This document shows, piece by piece, positions 46,413 to 57,960 of a DNA stretch of 64,000 nt. Each line of letters opens with the position of its first letter. Position 1 is the stretch's first letter. Source of the stretch: Diphasiastrum complanatum (lineage: Eukaryota > Streptophyta > Lycopodiopsida > Lycopodiales > Lycopodiaceae); the NCBI GenBank assembly GCA_029204225.1, contig CM055109.1:35164496-35228495 (forward strand), in the 5' to 3' direction. The position numbers were made by a program, and so were the translations under genes. Below the pieces are notes generated by a model. The model made no database searches. It was not told where the DNA came from and worked only from the letters and a program-made list of their open reading frames with translations.

Positions 46413-47054
46413 TATAATGATGACTTCTTAGTTATTGAATTGAAATATGTTTGAGCTTGTTCCTATCAGACTTAGAGTTGTTGCTCTCTTTCACTATAGG
46501 TATTTTCAAGGTTGAACTACCTTCCTATGTGAAACACTTGCAACTATATATGAGATGAATCTCAAATATTCAACAAGACAAGTTATATAGATCAGACACA
46601 AAAAGTGGTTTGTAACACTGACTGGTTTGAATCCTACTTTTGGCACATGTGAAATGCTTCAAAAGAAAACACTGTTGACACTCAGAGGGCTCAAAGGGTG
46701 TTCAAATACCTCAAACTCAGTCTTGATCTACAGTTTCTTGTGTTGGGTGCTCAAAACAATGAATTCAGAACAAAGTATAATTGAATCAAATCAATATGCT
46801 GTCACTCAGATTTTGGACCTATCCCTATCCTCTTTAAGAGATTATAACTCTTGCTAGACACATCAGATTGATTTGGTTTCAATTTCTATGAAAAGTACAG
46901 ATCAAATGCTTTCCATCAAGCTATAAGACTGCTATCTTTGGATCTATAAGTAAGGAGAACAAAGGGACTGAAAAACTCTGATTTTCACACGTGCAGAATT
47001 CCAGAATTCCGTACTTCCTCAATTCAGGTCTACAAATTCAGTTCAAGTCCGATT
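46413..47054 (-). other. Copia D leader
   Basis: The untranslated leader runs between the 5' LTR and the gag start. Directly inside the LTR the minus strand reads AATCGGACTTGAACTG; its complement GTTCAAGTCCG resembles a tRNA T-arm rather than the initiator-Met 3' end. A conventional TGGTATCAGAGC site is not present. Confidence 0.5.
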
Positions 47055-47693
47055 TGATCAAAGAATGAAAAAATACAAGATTTCAATGTATGAGCATTAG
47101 CCTCAACACGAGTTAGAGAGAGAGAGACAGCTAGAGCGATAACAAGCAATATTTGTTTAGAACCAAAATGACATGAGATAGCTACAAAACTTTGGTTCTT
47201 CATTATCAATTGTGTGGAGAGCTACACATATTTATGGAGATTGAGGTAGCTCGAGGTAGAACCATATCTATCCATTCCAAAATGACATCTAAAGTGACAT
47301 CTAGAGTCTATGTGACATTTGTCACTTGTCATGCATGAAATTCTACCAACTTTTTACAAGTGTACTAGTTCTAACTAGAAATTTCCAAATCATCATGCAT
47401 GTGTCCAATAAACTTTGTGCCAATAAACTTTGTGCATGCCTTGCATGTCACTATGGATCACTTACAATTAATGCATGTGAGTTGCCACGAGTTTCTACAA
47501 GCATAATCATGCTAATTCTATGTCTACAAACTATATGCAAGTTGCATTTATCAAACTAGACAATACATTACCATGTAGCTCGAGTTCTATGTAGGCCAAA
47601 CTTGGCATTTTGCATTAATGAGCTACATATTTGCATGGTACAACATTTGTAGCAAGCCAAAAAATCAATATGGATTGTTTTTCAATTTTAACA
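47055..47693 (-). repeat. Copia D 5' LTR (639 bp)
   Basis: Pair of 41807-42434. It differs by a tandem copy of CAATAAACTTTGTGC near 47405-47440, a shorter GA run and scattered substitutions. High identity implies the youngest insertion in the window apart from local repeats. Confidence 0.85.
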
Positions 47694-48669
47694 AAAAACA
47701 CTTGCTTGCAATGGGAATGCTGTTTGCTTAAGTTTAGTAATTGCAATTATCTAACTAGTGAATGGATTGTCGTAGAGTATGGGTCGATTGTGCATTGTAG
47801 TGAATCGTTTTTTAGCACAAATCCGAATTCAGTCCGAAATCATAATATTTTATAAGCATGCGATATGGGTAATTAGAACAATGAGTGCTTATTTCCATCT
47901 TGCTTAGTGAAAGTTGTTTAGTAAACGACTTGTTTCGCAATGATTTAGAATGCGTTTTGGGGAGAGAACAGTAGGCTGGGTAGTTTACATTTTGCTGAGT
48001 TAGATTTATTAAACAACTATATGGAATCGTCAAGTTTTTGAAGTGTTTCTTACGTTTTTTCAATTATGAAGCATATTAATTGGACCCGACCTCTGTAAAA
48101 CACCAGAGCGGGCCGTCCACCATCCACGGTTGAAATACACCGCCTTGGTTAAGCGTCAAACTAGTCACACCCGCCGTCGGTACTGTCTAGCGAAATACCT
48201 ACACCCGACGGTTGGCGAAAATACTGTCGCTTAGCAAACAAAGCGGTGCGTATAACTTGCACCCCACGAGCACATCATAGGCAGTAAATCAGTTTCCAGC
48301 CCATGTAAGATTTTTACTAACTGTAAGCCGAATTCAATGGGAAAAGAGATATTAGCAAGATCCTAACACGAATTAGTGATGATCAAAAGTTTTACAGAAC
48401 CGTGACCCTAGAAAGCTAGTGAATCATTGCAGCCAAAAGTACTAGCACTCCCTCCTTGCAACCGTATCTCTAAGAGCTTGAAAAACTCTCATCGGTTGGG
48501 GAGCACGGGCAATAGAGAAGGCCATCATGGTTGGAAGTGGCAAATCCTCTGTTGCTCACGTAGGGCCGAACCGTCATTAGAGGTGGGGCCCCTTGGCCCT
48601 TTTAGGACGCTTTGGTTGGACCAACCCCTCGTCAAAACAGGCCCTAACAATCCTATACACCACAACATA
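47694..48669. other. Spacer with a GC-richer island
   Basis: No coding domain. 48080-48260 is GC-rich and contains internal similar segments around ACACCCGCCGTCGG and ACACCCGACGGTTGG, each followed by a TACTGTC and GCGAAA word. It could be a small DNA transposon end or an old promoter, but no terminal repeats were confirmed. Confidence 0.4.
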
Positions 48670-49002
48670 CTGGTGTAGCTAAAAAAAATAACAGGACACT
48701 CACGGAAGCCGCAAGATGCATGATGGTCTATTATAAAGCACCAAGAGTGTTGTGGGCTGAAGCAGTAGCTACAGCTGCCTATATCATGAATAGATAAGGC
48801 AGATCTTGTGTTCCTCACACGACACCACACGAACTATGGTGGGGTAGAAAGTCCAATCTAACGCACGTTTGGATCTTTGGCTGTGCAGCTTATGCACATG
48901 TTCTAGACAAGCTTCGAAGGAAGCTTGATGAGAAAGTCGAACAAGGATACCTCGTGGGGTATGACAATCATTCGTCATATTATAGGGTCTACATTTTACA
49001 AG
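48670..49002 (+). pseudogene. Copia integrase C-terminal fragment
   Basis: Translates as RTLTEAARCMMVYYKAP, LWAEAVATAAYIMNR, then THVWIFGCAAYAHV and DEKVEQGYLVGYDNHS, the integrase tail of a copia element. TAA/TAG stops near 48676 and 48794. It ends at 49002 where a chromovirus LTR begins, so the rest was lost or displaced. Confidence 0.75.
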
Positions 49003-50022
49003 TGAAGTCAGGAAGTCCCCCTAATCCAAAAGTAGTGCCTCCAAAGGTCCTCCAAGTAACTTGCAAGCTCCAAGATGCTCCCCAACTCCAAGCTAGGATG
49101 CCTCCACTTGCAAGTAAGGATCTTCAAGCCTCCATGGATCTGTCCTCCACGCACATGCAATCCTGCATCCAAGCTAATCTAGCACCCCCTTGCTAACCAA
49201 TAACTAACCACAAGCATACCACCACGCACCATAGCATACTCAAGATCCAAACCCTACTTATGTTCCATACCATAAGAAAGATCCAAACCCTAAGCATACT
49301 ACACACAAGAAAACACTCTATATACTAGTAGCCACACTAGAGCACAAGCATAGCAAACAAGAAAGATCTCTCTCCCTCCCAATGGGCACCCTACGCCCCT
49401 CATATAGATGGCAATTGGCACCCTCCAATACACTATGGAGTTCCATGCACAACCAATGAGAAAGAGAGAGGCCTAGGGGAGTTAAAGGACCTTCATAGGC
49501 TTATGGAAGGCCAAGAGACTTCTTCCATAACCTATGACTCTTTGAATGCTTTTCTTGTGGGAGTTGGGAACTCAATGGACCCTTTGGAAGGGTGCCCTCC
49601 TACTAGGTCCATTGCCCAAGTTGTGCTTGTATACTTTGGTCCTATACCAATAAAATGATATGGTTCAAGGTTGAGGCCCAAGGTTTAGAAAAATAGTCAA
49701 AAACCCATGGTAATGACTTTCTAACACCTCACTAGGTTCCATACCTCCGACCAAGGCATAGACACCTACCTGCCCTTATCCAAGGACACCAGTCCCTAAG
49801 TCTAGAGGCACATACTCTTAATCCTAAGGGTATCCCTTATCCAAGGGTAACTTGATTCCATACCTCCGACCAAGGTATAGTCACTTGTCTGCCCTTATCC
49901 AAAGGCACCTATCCTTAATCCTAAGGGTATCCCTTATCCAAGGGTAACTTGCCATTAGCCCCCAACACTAAATGGACATATAGGGGTCCCTAAAGTACTG
50001 CTAGTAACATAGGTATGTAACA
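49003..50022 (-). repeat. Chromovirus 3' LTR (about 1,020 bp)
   Basis: On the minus strand the LTR starts TGTTACATACC at 50022 after the purine tract TTTAGGGGGATGGAA (50023-50037). A TATA-like TATATAGAG lies near 49320. The other end (TGAAGTCAGG at 49003) is inferred from the copia boundary. An internal unit of about 115 bp is duplicated at 49739-49955 (CCATACCTCCGACCAAGG and TATCCCTTATCCAAGGGTAA in each). Confidence 0.6.
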
Positions 50023-50098
50023 TTCCATCCCCCTAAACTTAAATTTTTCCTTGTAGGGAAAAATTTGGAAAATTCTTTTGGAGATCAGCCTCCTTTTC

Positions 50099-51440
50099 CT
50101 AGGTATTCTCTTCTTCTAATTTGCCCCTCCACCTGACTAAAAATTCCCGAAGCACTCTATTCCTTAGAGTTTTCGGCCAGCTACTAACAATCGCCTCGGG
50201 TTCAAGTGGTCCACTTCCGGACTCATCAAGAAAAAGCTCCACTAGATCTTCCATAGGGACCGGGGTTTCCCCAACCCCCAACGAGGGTTTCAACTTACTA
50301 ATGTGGAAAACATGATGAATTCCAACATTAGATGGAAGGTCTAGTCTATATGCGACCTTATTTATCACTTGGATAACCCTAAAAGGACCGCAATACCTAG
50401 GTGCCAACTTTGCACACTTACCAGTTTTTAAGCCTCTAGAGTAACTAGGGACCCTCAAAAACACCCAATCGTTGACCATGAATACCTTGTGCTTCCGAGA
50501 TAGATCAACATAGTGCCTTGCCCTGTCTTGGGCACTTCTTATGCTATCTTTAGCCAGTTGTAATATTTCTTGCATATCTGCAAGGAAATCAGCGGCGGCT
50601 TGCAGCCTAAGGTTCTTCATGCCAACACTAATCGGTGATCGAGATTGATAACCATACATAAGCATGAAATGGCTGAATTCAGTCGCTGAGTGTTTCAGAC
50701 TGCCGATGGCCCACATCCGCTCGTAGCATATCCTCCATCGTCTGATTGGTCCTTTCCGTTTGACCATCTGATTTCAGATGATCTGTAGAACTCGTACTTA
50801 AAGTTCTTTTCAACTTTTCAAACACTGCTTGCCAGAAATTTCCAGTGAATTTTGGATCACGGTCATTGACAATATCGCAAGGCAGCCCATACAGTCGAAA
50901 AGGCTTCTCAACAAAAAGTTGAGCTAGTTCTGAAGCTTTAACAATAGTTTTTGTTGGGATAAATTGAACAAACGTCATAAGTCTATCAACAATGACCCAA
51001 ACCAAATCGTGGCCCTTCCCTGTACGTGGAAGTCCGACCACAAAATCCATAGATATACTTTTCCACTTTCCGGTAGGAATATCTAAAGGATGTAATAGGC
51101 CACTAGCTTTTAGCCTCTCTGCTTTATTTAACTGGCACTTAGCACATTTAAGTACATAGGCCTCTACTTGACTTTTTCATCTTAGGCCACCAAAATTGTC
51201 GTCGAACTAAGTCAAGTGTTCTTTGTATACCCGGATGTCATGCGCATGGACTATCATGACACTCATGCAAGATTTGGACCCCAACTGTGTCATTCTCCGG
51301 TACACACACCTTGCCTTTACGAAACAAAATTCTGTTTCGAATAACAAAATCTATTTCAGTCTTTTCCTGATTCGAGAAATCTTGCATACCTGAAAAGTAC
51401 TTGTTGCCAATACTTTCCAAAAAAAGAATCGGACTCATAA
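50099..51440 (-). pseudogene. Chromovirus integrase with chromodomain
   Basis: Minus frames hold the zinc-finger/N-terminal part (51438-51238: RNRILFRKGKVCVP, ILHECHDSP), core (51050-50679: MDFVVGLPRTGKGHDLVW with D, VNDRDPKFTGNFW with D, KSDGQTERTNQTMED with E), the GPF/Y-type segment (LAPRYCGPFRVIQ, HHVFHISKLKPSL) and a C-terminal chromodomain-like end (EAIVSSWPKTLRNR, EFLVRWRGKLEEENT). The chromodomain directs chromoviruses to modified histones. Frameshifts near 50740 and 51240 and stops near 51170 disable it. Confidence 0.85.
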
Positions 51441-52830
51441 AGTCTTTGGAGAGATTGAAACAACCCCAGTTCTATAACAGTAAAACATAACCGATGAATA
51501 ACCGGTAAACGACTCAAAACATCCGCTAGAGTATTTTGACTTCCTTTACAATAATGTATAGAAAAGTAAAAGATTTGCATTAGCTCAGCCCATCTAGCTT
51601 GTCTTCCCTTTAAATATGTAGCATCACAGAAATATCGAAGAGTCTGATGATCCGTCAAAATCTCAAATATGGCTCCATACAAATAATGTCGCCAAATTTT
51701 CAAGGCAAGAACAATTGCAAACAATTCCTTCTCATAGGTACAATACCTAGATTGAGCAGGATTGAGTTTCTTGTTTTTATAACCAACAAGATGTCCATCC
51801 TGCATCAAAATAGTTCCAATGGCATAATCACTAGCATCAGTCCTAACCACAAAAGCCTTATTAGAATCGCCAATGATTAGTATTGGTGCTGAGGTAACAC
51901 TTTTCTTAAGCAACTCAAAACAATTATTCATATCCTTCGTCCACTGCACTAGTGGACTCTTAGCCCTACGGCTTAGCTTCTTATAGCCTCTCAAGGCCCG
52001 AGTAAGAGGAAATGCCAATCGAGCAAATTGGGGAATATGCCAATGAAAAAATCCTACAAACTCCAATAAAGACTTGATTTTTCAAACTGTGGTAAGCACA
52101 GGCCAGTCAATAACCTTTTGGATATGATCGGGCTCGATCTCCAGACCCCATTCGAAAATCTTATGCCCCAAGTAGGACAATTCCTTAGCAAAAAAGTCAC
52201 ACTTAGACTATTTGGCAAAGAGCGTTTCCCTTCTTAGGATGTCCAGGACAATCCTAAGATGCTCTTTATGATCCGCAAAAATCTTACTGAACACTAGGAT
52301 ATCGTCTAAGAATACCACTATGAACAAATCGTTCATCATCTGTTGGAAAGTTGTTGGTGCATTGGTTAGACCAAAAGGCAACACCAAAAATTCTTAGTGT
52401 CCAAAGCGAGTTCGAAAACCCGTTTTTGGTATATCTTCTGCCCTAATGCATATCTGATGGTATCCGGACCTTATGTCTATCTTGGTAAAATACTTAGCAC
52501 CACCAAGATAATCTATTAGGTCATCCATCCGCGACAGTGGATATCTATTCTTAACGGTTACCCTGTTAAACTTCTTGTAATCTATGCAAAACCTTTAGTC
52601 CCATCCTTCTTGGCCACAAGAACCACTTGTGATGCCCAAGGAGACTTACTAGGTTGTATCCACCCCTTCTTCAGGTAATCATGTAATTGTCTATTTACCT
52701 CAACCTCTTCCGATGCACTCATCCGATAAGGATGTTGTGGATCGGAATTGAACCAAGTATAAGCTCAATTTTATGATCAACTGTTCTTTTGGGTGGTAAA
52801 CCTACAAGAAGGTCTATAAAAACATCATTG
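51356..52830 (-). pseudogene. Chromovirus reverse transcriptase and RNase H
   Basis: RT motifs on the minus strand in shifting phases: YLKKGWIQPSKSPWASQVV, GYHQI-type segment, [16 protein letters not shown], active site FLDD at 52301-52312 ([11 protein letters not shown]), then a thumb LEFVGFFHWHIPQFA. RNase H is in the clean frame 52066-51356: VRTDASDYAIGTILMQ, YEKELFAIVLAL, LTDHQTLRYF, NTLADVLSRLPV. Several frameshifts lie between 52080 and 52620. Confidence 0.85.
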
Positions 52831-52832
52831 AA

Positions 52833-53460
52833 TTATTTCCTAATTTCATTATAGGCTTCAAAATCTATAGTGTTCTCACTGGGTATATTCATGGCGTTTA
52901 TGTTAAGTTTATTATCATTGAAACAAATAAAATCATTGTGAAAACATAAATAAACTTTAAAATCCAAATTCTTCATTATTGAATTAAGTTCCTGTTTAGA
53001 ATAAGGATTAACATTTTTAGTGTTAACACTTAAACTAGCCTTGATCTTAATCAAAGAATCCTCATGCATAAAAGATAAAGATTTTTCAACAACATCTTTT
53101 TTCAATGACTTATTTTTATCAAAATGCCATTGTTGCCCGAGAACAACATCCGCATTAGCTAATGCAACAACATGGAATTCTAGTTTTTTAGAGTGATCCA
53201 GTATGTGCAATTCTACATCAGAAACAACATAATCCATAAACACGGAATTCATTTTCGATGCCATTGTCACACACAATATTTTTTCTCACTTTTTCTGGTA
53301 GGAAGGTTTAGCGTATGCAACAAATTTACATTAATAAAGTTATGAGTGGATCTTGTGTCAAAAAGGACATTAACAACTTGATCATTAACTTTACCTTTAA
53401 TGCAAATAAGGTCATTAGGTCCAAAAACTAAAGAACTAAGAAAACATACATCCGTTTCAT
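52833..53460 (-). pseudogene. Chromovirus protease region
   Basis: The frame 53276-52833 includes a protease end motif ALANADVVLGQQW and an extended charged linker to RT. The active-site part lies just upstream (53455-53280, DTRSTHNFINV-like), where DTRST stands for the D-S/T-G region and is degraded. Retropepsin of the gypsy polyprotein; inactive. Confidence 0.6.
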
Positions 53461-54362
53461 TACTTCGAGATAAGATTACTTGAGGTAGATGCTAGTTTTT
53501 TGACGCAATCTCGTGCAAGGTGATCCTCGCCATTGCACTTGAAGCACGAGTTTTTACTATGAGCTTCAACTATATCTTTGCCACCCTGATGATTTTTAAA
53601 GTTTTTTTTGGTTTTCTTAGGATTGTTAGATTTGGGATGTGTTTTATTAACAACTTTCCTATCCTTCCTCTTGAATTGAAAACCTTTATTTGGCTCAGTA
53701 GGGTGATGACCCCTAGATGGCTTAGGTGTGTCATCAAAATACTTTGCAGCCCTAATAACATCCTCTAGGGTATTTGGATGGTTCCTATGAACATCTACTT
53801 GGTAATCTTTTGGTAACCTATCAATAAACATTAACATCTGTACCTTTGATGGAATGTCACTATAAAGTAAATTCAGGTACTCATGAAAATCTTGAATAAA
53901 TGGTTCCAAACCTTGTTAAATGACTTAACTTTTGAAAGTGTTCATAGTCAACTAATAGTGGTAGGAAGTATTCCCTAAAAACTATGCAAAAATCATCCAA
54001 TGTACAAGGTTGATTGCCTTTTGCAACTAGATCATCCTTCCTTCAAGAAACATAGTTATAGTGGACAACTTTTCACATTCAGGAAATTGGTTCATGCCAA
54101 AGTATTTGTTCCATACATTAAGCCATGAACTTACCACTTGCAAGTTCCTATCTTTCTTCTCCCCCTTAAACAATTTTACGGGAGGTGGAACTACATGCTT
54201 CTTCTGGTTGGCTAACCTAGACTCTAAGTCTTGGTTCCTTTGATTAGTTTGAAGAAGCTGTTTATTAGTGGTTTGAATTTGTTGACATGAAAGTTCAAGA
54301 GCTTGTGCCACATTGGATGGGTTTGATAGATCAAATGATGGGTTTTCATTGGTTTGATCCAT
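53461..54362 (-). pseudogene. Chromovirus gag
   Basis: Two frames: 54362-54027 (MDQTNENPSFDLSNPSN, a coiled segment LQTNQRNQDLESRLANQ, then VKLFKGEKKDRNLQVVSSWL of the gag core) and 53909-53460 (FIQDFHEYLNLLYSDI, FIDRLPKDYQVDVHRN, basic linker, CCHC knuckle CFKCNGEDHLARDC). A frameshift/stop region between 54026 and 53910 separates them. The 5' LTR is not found to the right. Confidence 0.8.
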
Positions 54363-55340
54363 TGGGGTTGCTTGTGTGTTTTCCTATTATGTAAATACAA
54401 CAACAAGTAATTCCAATTAGAATGATAGAAATGCTTCAATTCTTACATAATCCAATACAAATAAAAGCATTTACTTCTACTCGTTCAATACTTATTGTTC
54501 GTAAGCTCAATCCAAACCTACTTTTTGCAAGCTCAATCCAAGCTTAAGAGAAAATTACATCAAGCAATTTCCTACTTTTGCCTCAATCCAAAGCAAAAAT
54601 CAAAACAAGTCTTTATGTAAACTTCAATTAACTACTTCAAGCTAATGTTTACATAAAGTTTCCATTCCACTTCCATTTCCATTTGTCATTTCAAATTCAA
54701 CACAAATTTTCAATTTCTCACTTTCCTAGTTCTTCAAATCCATGAAACTAGTGTTCAAAAATGGAAAACTAATGAAGTTATATGAAAAACTTCACTTTTT
54801 AGATTTTTAGATTTACAGGTCTGAAAATCAAAACTTCAAAATGACAAAAAACAAAACTTCAAAACTTTTTTTATGCATAAAGTTGTACTACCTTTTCCTT
54901 CCTACATTGCCAATAAAGGTATAACTAATGAAGTCCTTATGAAAACTTCACTTTTCAGATCTGCTTTTCAGATTTACAGGTTTGAAAAACATAACTTCAA
55001 AATAAAAATCAAAAGTTTAAACACTTCATTTATGCAAAAAAAAAAAAAAAACACTAGTTTTGATCCAAAACACAAGCTAAAATCAATCTTTTTTCCAAAA
55101 AAAATTTGTGGATGTAGAGGAAGACTTCCTCTAACCATTCCACAAACCCTTTTTTTTTGTTCGACCTCCAAAAGAGATTACAGATGATACATGATTCAAA
55201 TGCATCTTGTTGGGTGCTTGATATATAACGTCCGTGTGCATCTGAAAGCTTTTTGGACGTATCCAACCTTACTGGTTACTATTATGCACAAGGTGATATA
55301 GTTTTGGCCCGAAAGCTTGTCCCCTGTATTGTATTTATAA
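54363..55340. other. Chromovirus leader remnant and AT-rich spacer
   Basis: Two similar segments of about 90 bp (54785-54885 and 54945-55035; shared AAACTTCACTTTT, GATTTACAGGT, AACTTCAAAAT) form a loose direct repeat. A-runs at 55037-55051 and T-runs at 55149-55158. No gene found. Confidence 0.5.
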
Positions 55341-56013
55341 CTGGACAATACAGCTCAAAAAAATAAAAATCAAATGGTTTTAGGATATCTCAATATGTTG
55401 GTGGCAAAAAATATAGTTAGAAAGATTAAACTTAATTTTTTGCTTGTTGGTCATACTCATGACGACATCGATAAGATGTTTAGTACTTTTTCAAAGAAAT
55501 TATCACGACATGACACTTTTACTCTTTCCAGAATAATATCTCTCATTGAAAAAACTTATACGCCAAGATCACAAGTACTCCATTTAAGGGAAACCTTCGA
55601 TTTCAAGTTATTTGCCAAGAGTGCAGATAATGATTCTTCTTTTGAAAGTCTGAATGATATTAGCTTCCAACATTGTTTCCGAATCATACCCTTGGAAAAT
55701 GACAATGTCTTTCTATTTGCAAAACAATTGTCATTTGGAACAAAATGGCTCCAAAGGATGGACTGAAGTTTCTAAAATTCATTCCGAAAATCGATATGAA
55801 AGCAGTCAAGCAGATGTCTCTATTAAATAAAAAAGAGACGAAGGATGCAAAAAATAAAAATAGAGCGATCAATTATATGGTTTGTCTATAGGAGCAAAGA
55901 ATTCTTCTTGACAAAGTAAAGAAATATGTAGGTGATGATAGTTGTGATTAGTGGAATGATTTCTTTGCAGAACATGAATGTATATTGGATAGAATTAACA
56001 ATTGCTCATGGTA
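55341..56013 (+). pseudogene. DUF7869-like pseudogene
   Basis: The frame reads LDNTAQKNKNQMVLGYLNML, then LNFLLVGHTHDDIDKMFSTF (55439-55500), the signature layout of DUF7869 proteins (DN..KN followed by VGHTHEDID). These are scattered in plants, algae and animals and often lie in repetitive DNA; their function is unknown. The frame shifts near 55740 into KDGLKFLKFIPKIDMK and runs on with TAG stops near 55889 and 55951 to about 56013. Upstream the frame breaks at a TAA before LDN. N-terminal regions are missing. It ends where copia leader/LTR sequence appears. Confidence 0.65.
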
Positions 56014-56310
56014 GTGGATGTTACATTCTACTGGATGATATATCAAGATTGTAGCTTTTGCATATAGTTTTTGGCTTGATTCAATATTTTTCATTTTTGG
56101 AAGAACCCTAAATTTGATAGGATTTCTTGATTTTGAGTTGCTGGAATTTTTCAAGAGTGTGTTTCAATATTAGGTGTTGAAAAAAGTTCATCATATTGTG
56201 TTTGGATCTATTGTGATCAAGAAATCAATATTCTATGTGCTAGGTTTGCTAGAAGAGAGAAAAGGAGAGGCTAGATTGTAGGTTCAACGAGAAGATCATA
56301 TCATTGCAAC
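56014..56310 (+). other. Probable copia 5' LTR end or leader
   Basis: AT-rich sequence between the DUF7869 pseudogene and a copia gag ATG. It contains ATTGTGATCA near 56211, similar to the end of family C LTRs, but no primer site follows. Boundaries unresolved. Confidence 0.4.
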
Positions 56311-56883
56311 ATGGCAACCTCAAGTGGCTTCATGTTGGAAGGCAATGATAGACTTACCTCAACAAATTATTCAACTTTGAAGGTGAGGATGGAATCTTTG
56401 CTTGAGATGAATGATTTGATGGATATTGTTGTAGGTGTGGAGGAGAGACCTTTGGCACTTCAAGAGAAATTGAGGTTGACAAGAGGGCAAAGAAATCTTT
56501 ACATGTGATCGAGATGAATGTGACTAATGAACTTCTCAAGAAAGTTGATAAGTGCACAACATCTACTGAGGCTTGGGAATCTTTGAAGAAGGTTTATGAG
56601 TCCAAGTCTACATCTAGGGTTCTAGCCCTAAGGAGGCAAATTTTTCAAAGTCTTCAAAAGAAGGACAAAGGTGCTCATGAATTTTTTTTTTAGAGTTAAA
56701 GCTTTGAGTGATGAACTAGCATGCATAGCATTAAGGATGTGGAGCTTGTTCAAGTTGTTCTTAATGGCTTATTAAATGATCATCATAATTTGGTGCAAAG
56801 TTTTGCTATTCAAAAGACATTGCCAAATATGGAAGACTTGCAAGAGGTCTTGGTGTCTATGCTAAAACTAGTTGAAGAGGGAG
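56311..56883 (+). pseudogene. Gag-only copia remnant
   Basis: Encodes MATSSGFMLEGNDRLTSTNY, RMESLLEMNDLMDIVVGVEE, then after a frameshift near 56505 NVTNELLKKVDKCTTSTEAW, SRVLALRRQIFQSLQ and, further on, LPNMEDLQEVLVSM. This is the UBN2-type copia gag and resembles copia D (46412). It has no knuckle, protease, integrase or RT: the gag frame runs straight into the purine tract GAAGAGGGAG (56874-56883) and an LTR. This is the layout of a gag-only non-autonomous element or of an internal deletion. Confidence 0.7.
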
Positions 56884-57201
56884 TGTGAAAAATTCAACTA
56901 GTTTAGTTGATCTATTTTGGCAATTTTGAAGCCAACATGAAATTTCAACTTAGATATAGATTTATATTTGTCAATAAAGGCCTAATATTTTATTGCACAT
57001 CTCCCATCTTTGTTATGATCTTTCTTGCATCTGTTGCCATGTCAATTCACTTTGTTCCATATTATGTTATCGTTAGAAATTAGATTGATTCAGTGTAAGC
57101 TTCAAATGTGATATCATAATTAATTGTATAATTATATTAGATTTATAGTTTATTTAGTTTATTGTATTATTTGTCGAGACTTGACTCGCTATTGACATAT
57201 T
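56884..57201 (+). repeat. Copia family C-related 3' LTR start
   Basis: Begins TGTGAAAAATTCAACTAGTT immediately after a purine tract and matches the start of the LTRs at 23518 and 12209 for roughly the first 60 bp. The distal part is not conserved and no end was found before the next LTR at 57202. Confidence 0.55.
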
Positions 57202-57774
57202 TGTTGGGAATTTGTGGGCACTTGTCCTGTAACTATCTACTTGGACTAGCTAGGTAGCCGCTCACAGGAAAATTAGCCAGTACAATAGTCTTTTGACAAC
57301 TTTTATTTTTCTTAAGAGAATGTTGTCAATAGTTTTGGCCTATATTGGGCCTTGCTAATTAGATAAGCCAATGACTGAGCTAGTTGTAGTCATCTGCTCC
57401 ATAAGATTTAGCGCAATTCAGTGAGGTGCAGATATTTCAGAGCTTCCGTCTTTTATAGATAACTAACCAAAAAGATATTTATTTACAAGATATTTTTAAG
57501 TCTTTCAGGTCAGTGCTTTTCTACCTACTTAATTAATTACAGCCGCCTTGTAGCTGGTAACCACCTTTTAAGTAATAAAGATTATGTACAAGTAGGTGAA
57601 CTCCCATAAAGTCCTAGATCGACTTTTCCTTGATGACGAAGTCAGATAGTTCGGACTCATCAGATAGTTTGGCCTGGTCCAATAGTTCGGCCTGGTTCGA
57701 TTTGTCGGCTGAGTCAAAAATTTTCAGGATGTTAATTACTGAATGAATTTGGTCCTGAGCATAGAAATCCAACA
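57202..57774 (-). repeat. Copia LTR (573 bp), minus orientation
   Basis: Runs from TGTTGGGAATTT to AAATCCAACA, giving matched inverted ends. On the minus strand it is preceded by the purine-rich CTTGAGGGGGCGGGCA, so it is the 3' LTR of a minus-strand element. Confidence 0.75.
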
Positions 57775-57960
57775 TGCCCGCCCCCTCAAGAAATCTCTAA
57801 TACTTCTTTACATCCAATCTTTGGAATCCTTTTGAGAGAAGATCAAATACCTGTCTTCTATCCTATCCTTATATAAAAATCACTTGCATTACTTGAATAA
57901 TCAAATGGGCTTGTTGACATCAACTACATTGTCAAAGAAATCCTGAGTAAATGATTGGGC
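57775..57960 (-). pseudogene. Copia RNase H C-terminal fragment
   Basis: Next to the LTR the minus strand reads RQVFDLLSKGFQRLDVKKY, a stop, and RFLEGAG, recalling the copia polyprotein end (normally ADIFTKGL-F--LR-KLG). Only the last 60 or so codons are left. Identification rests on this tail motif and the adjacent LTR. Confidence 0.5.
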
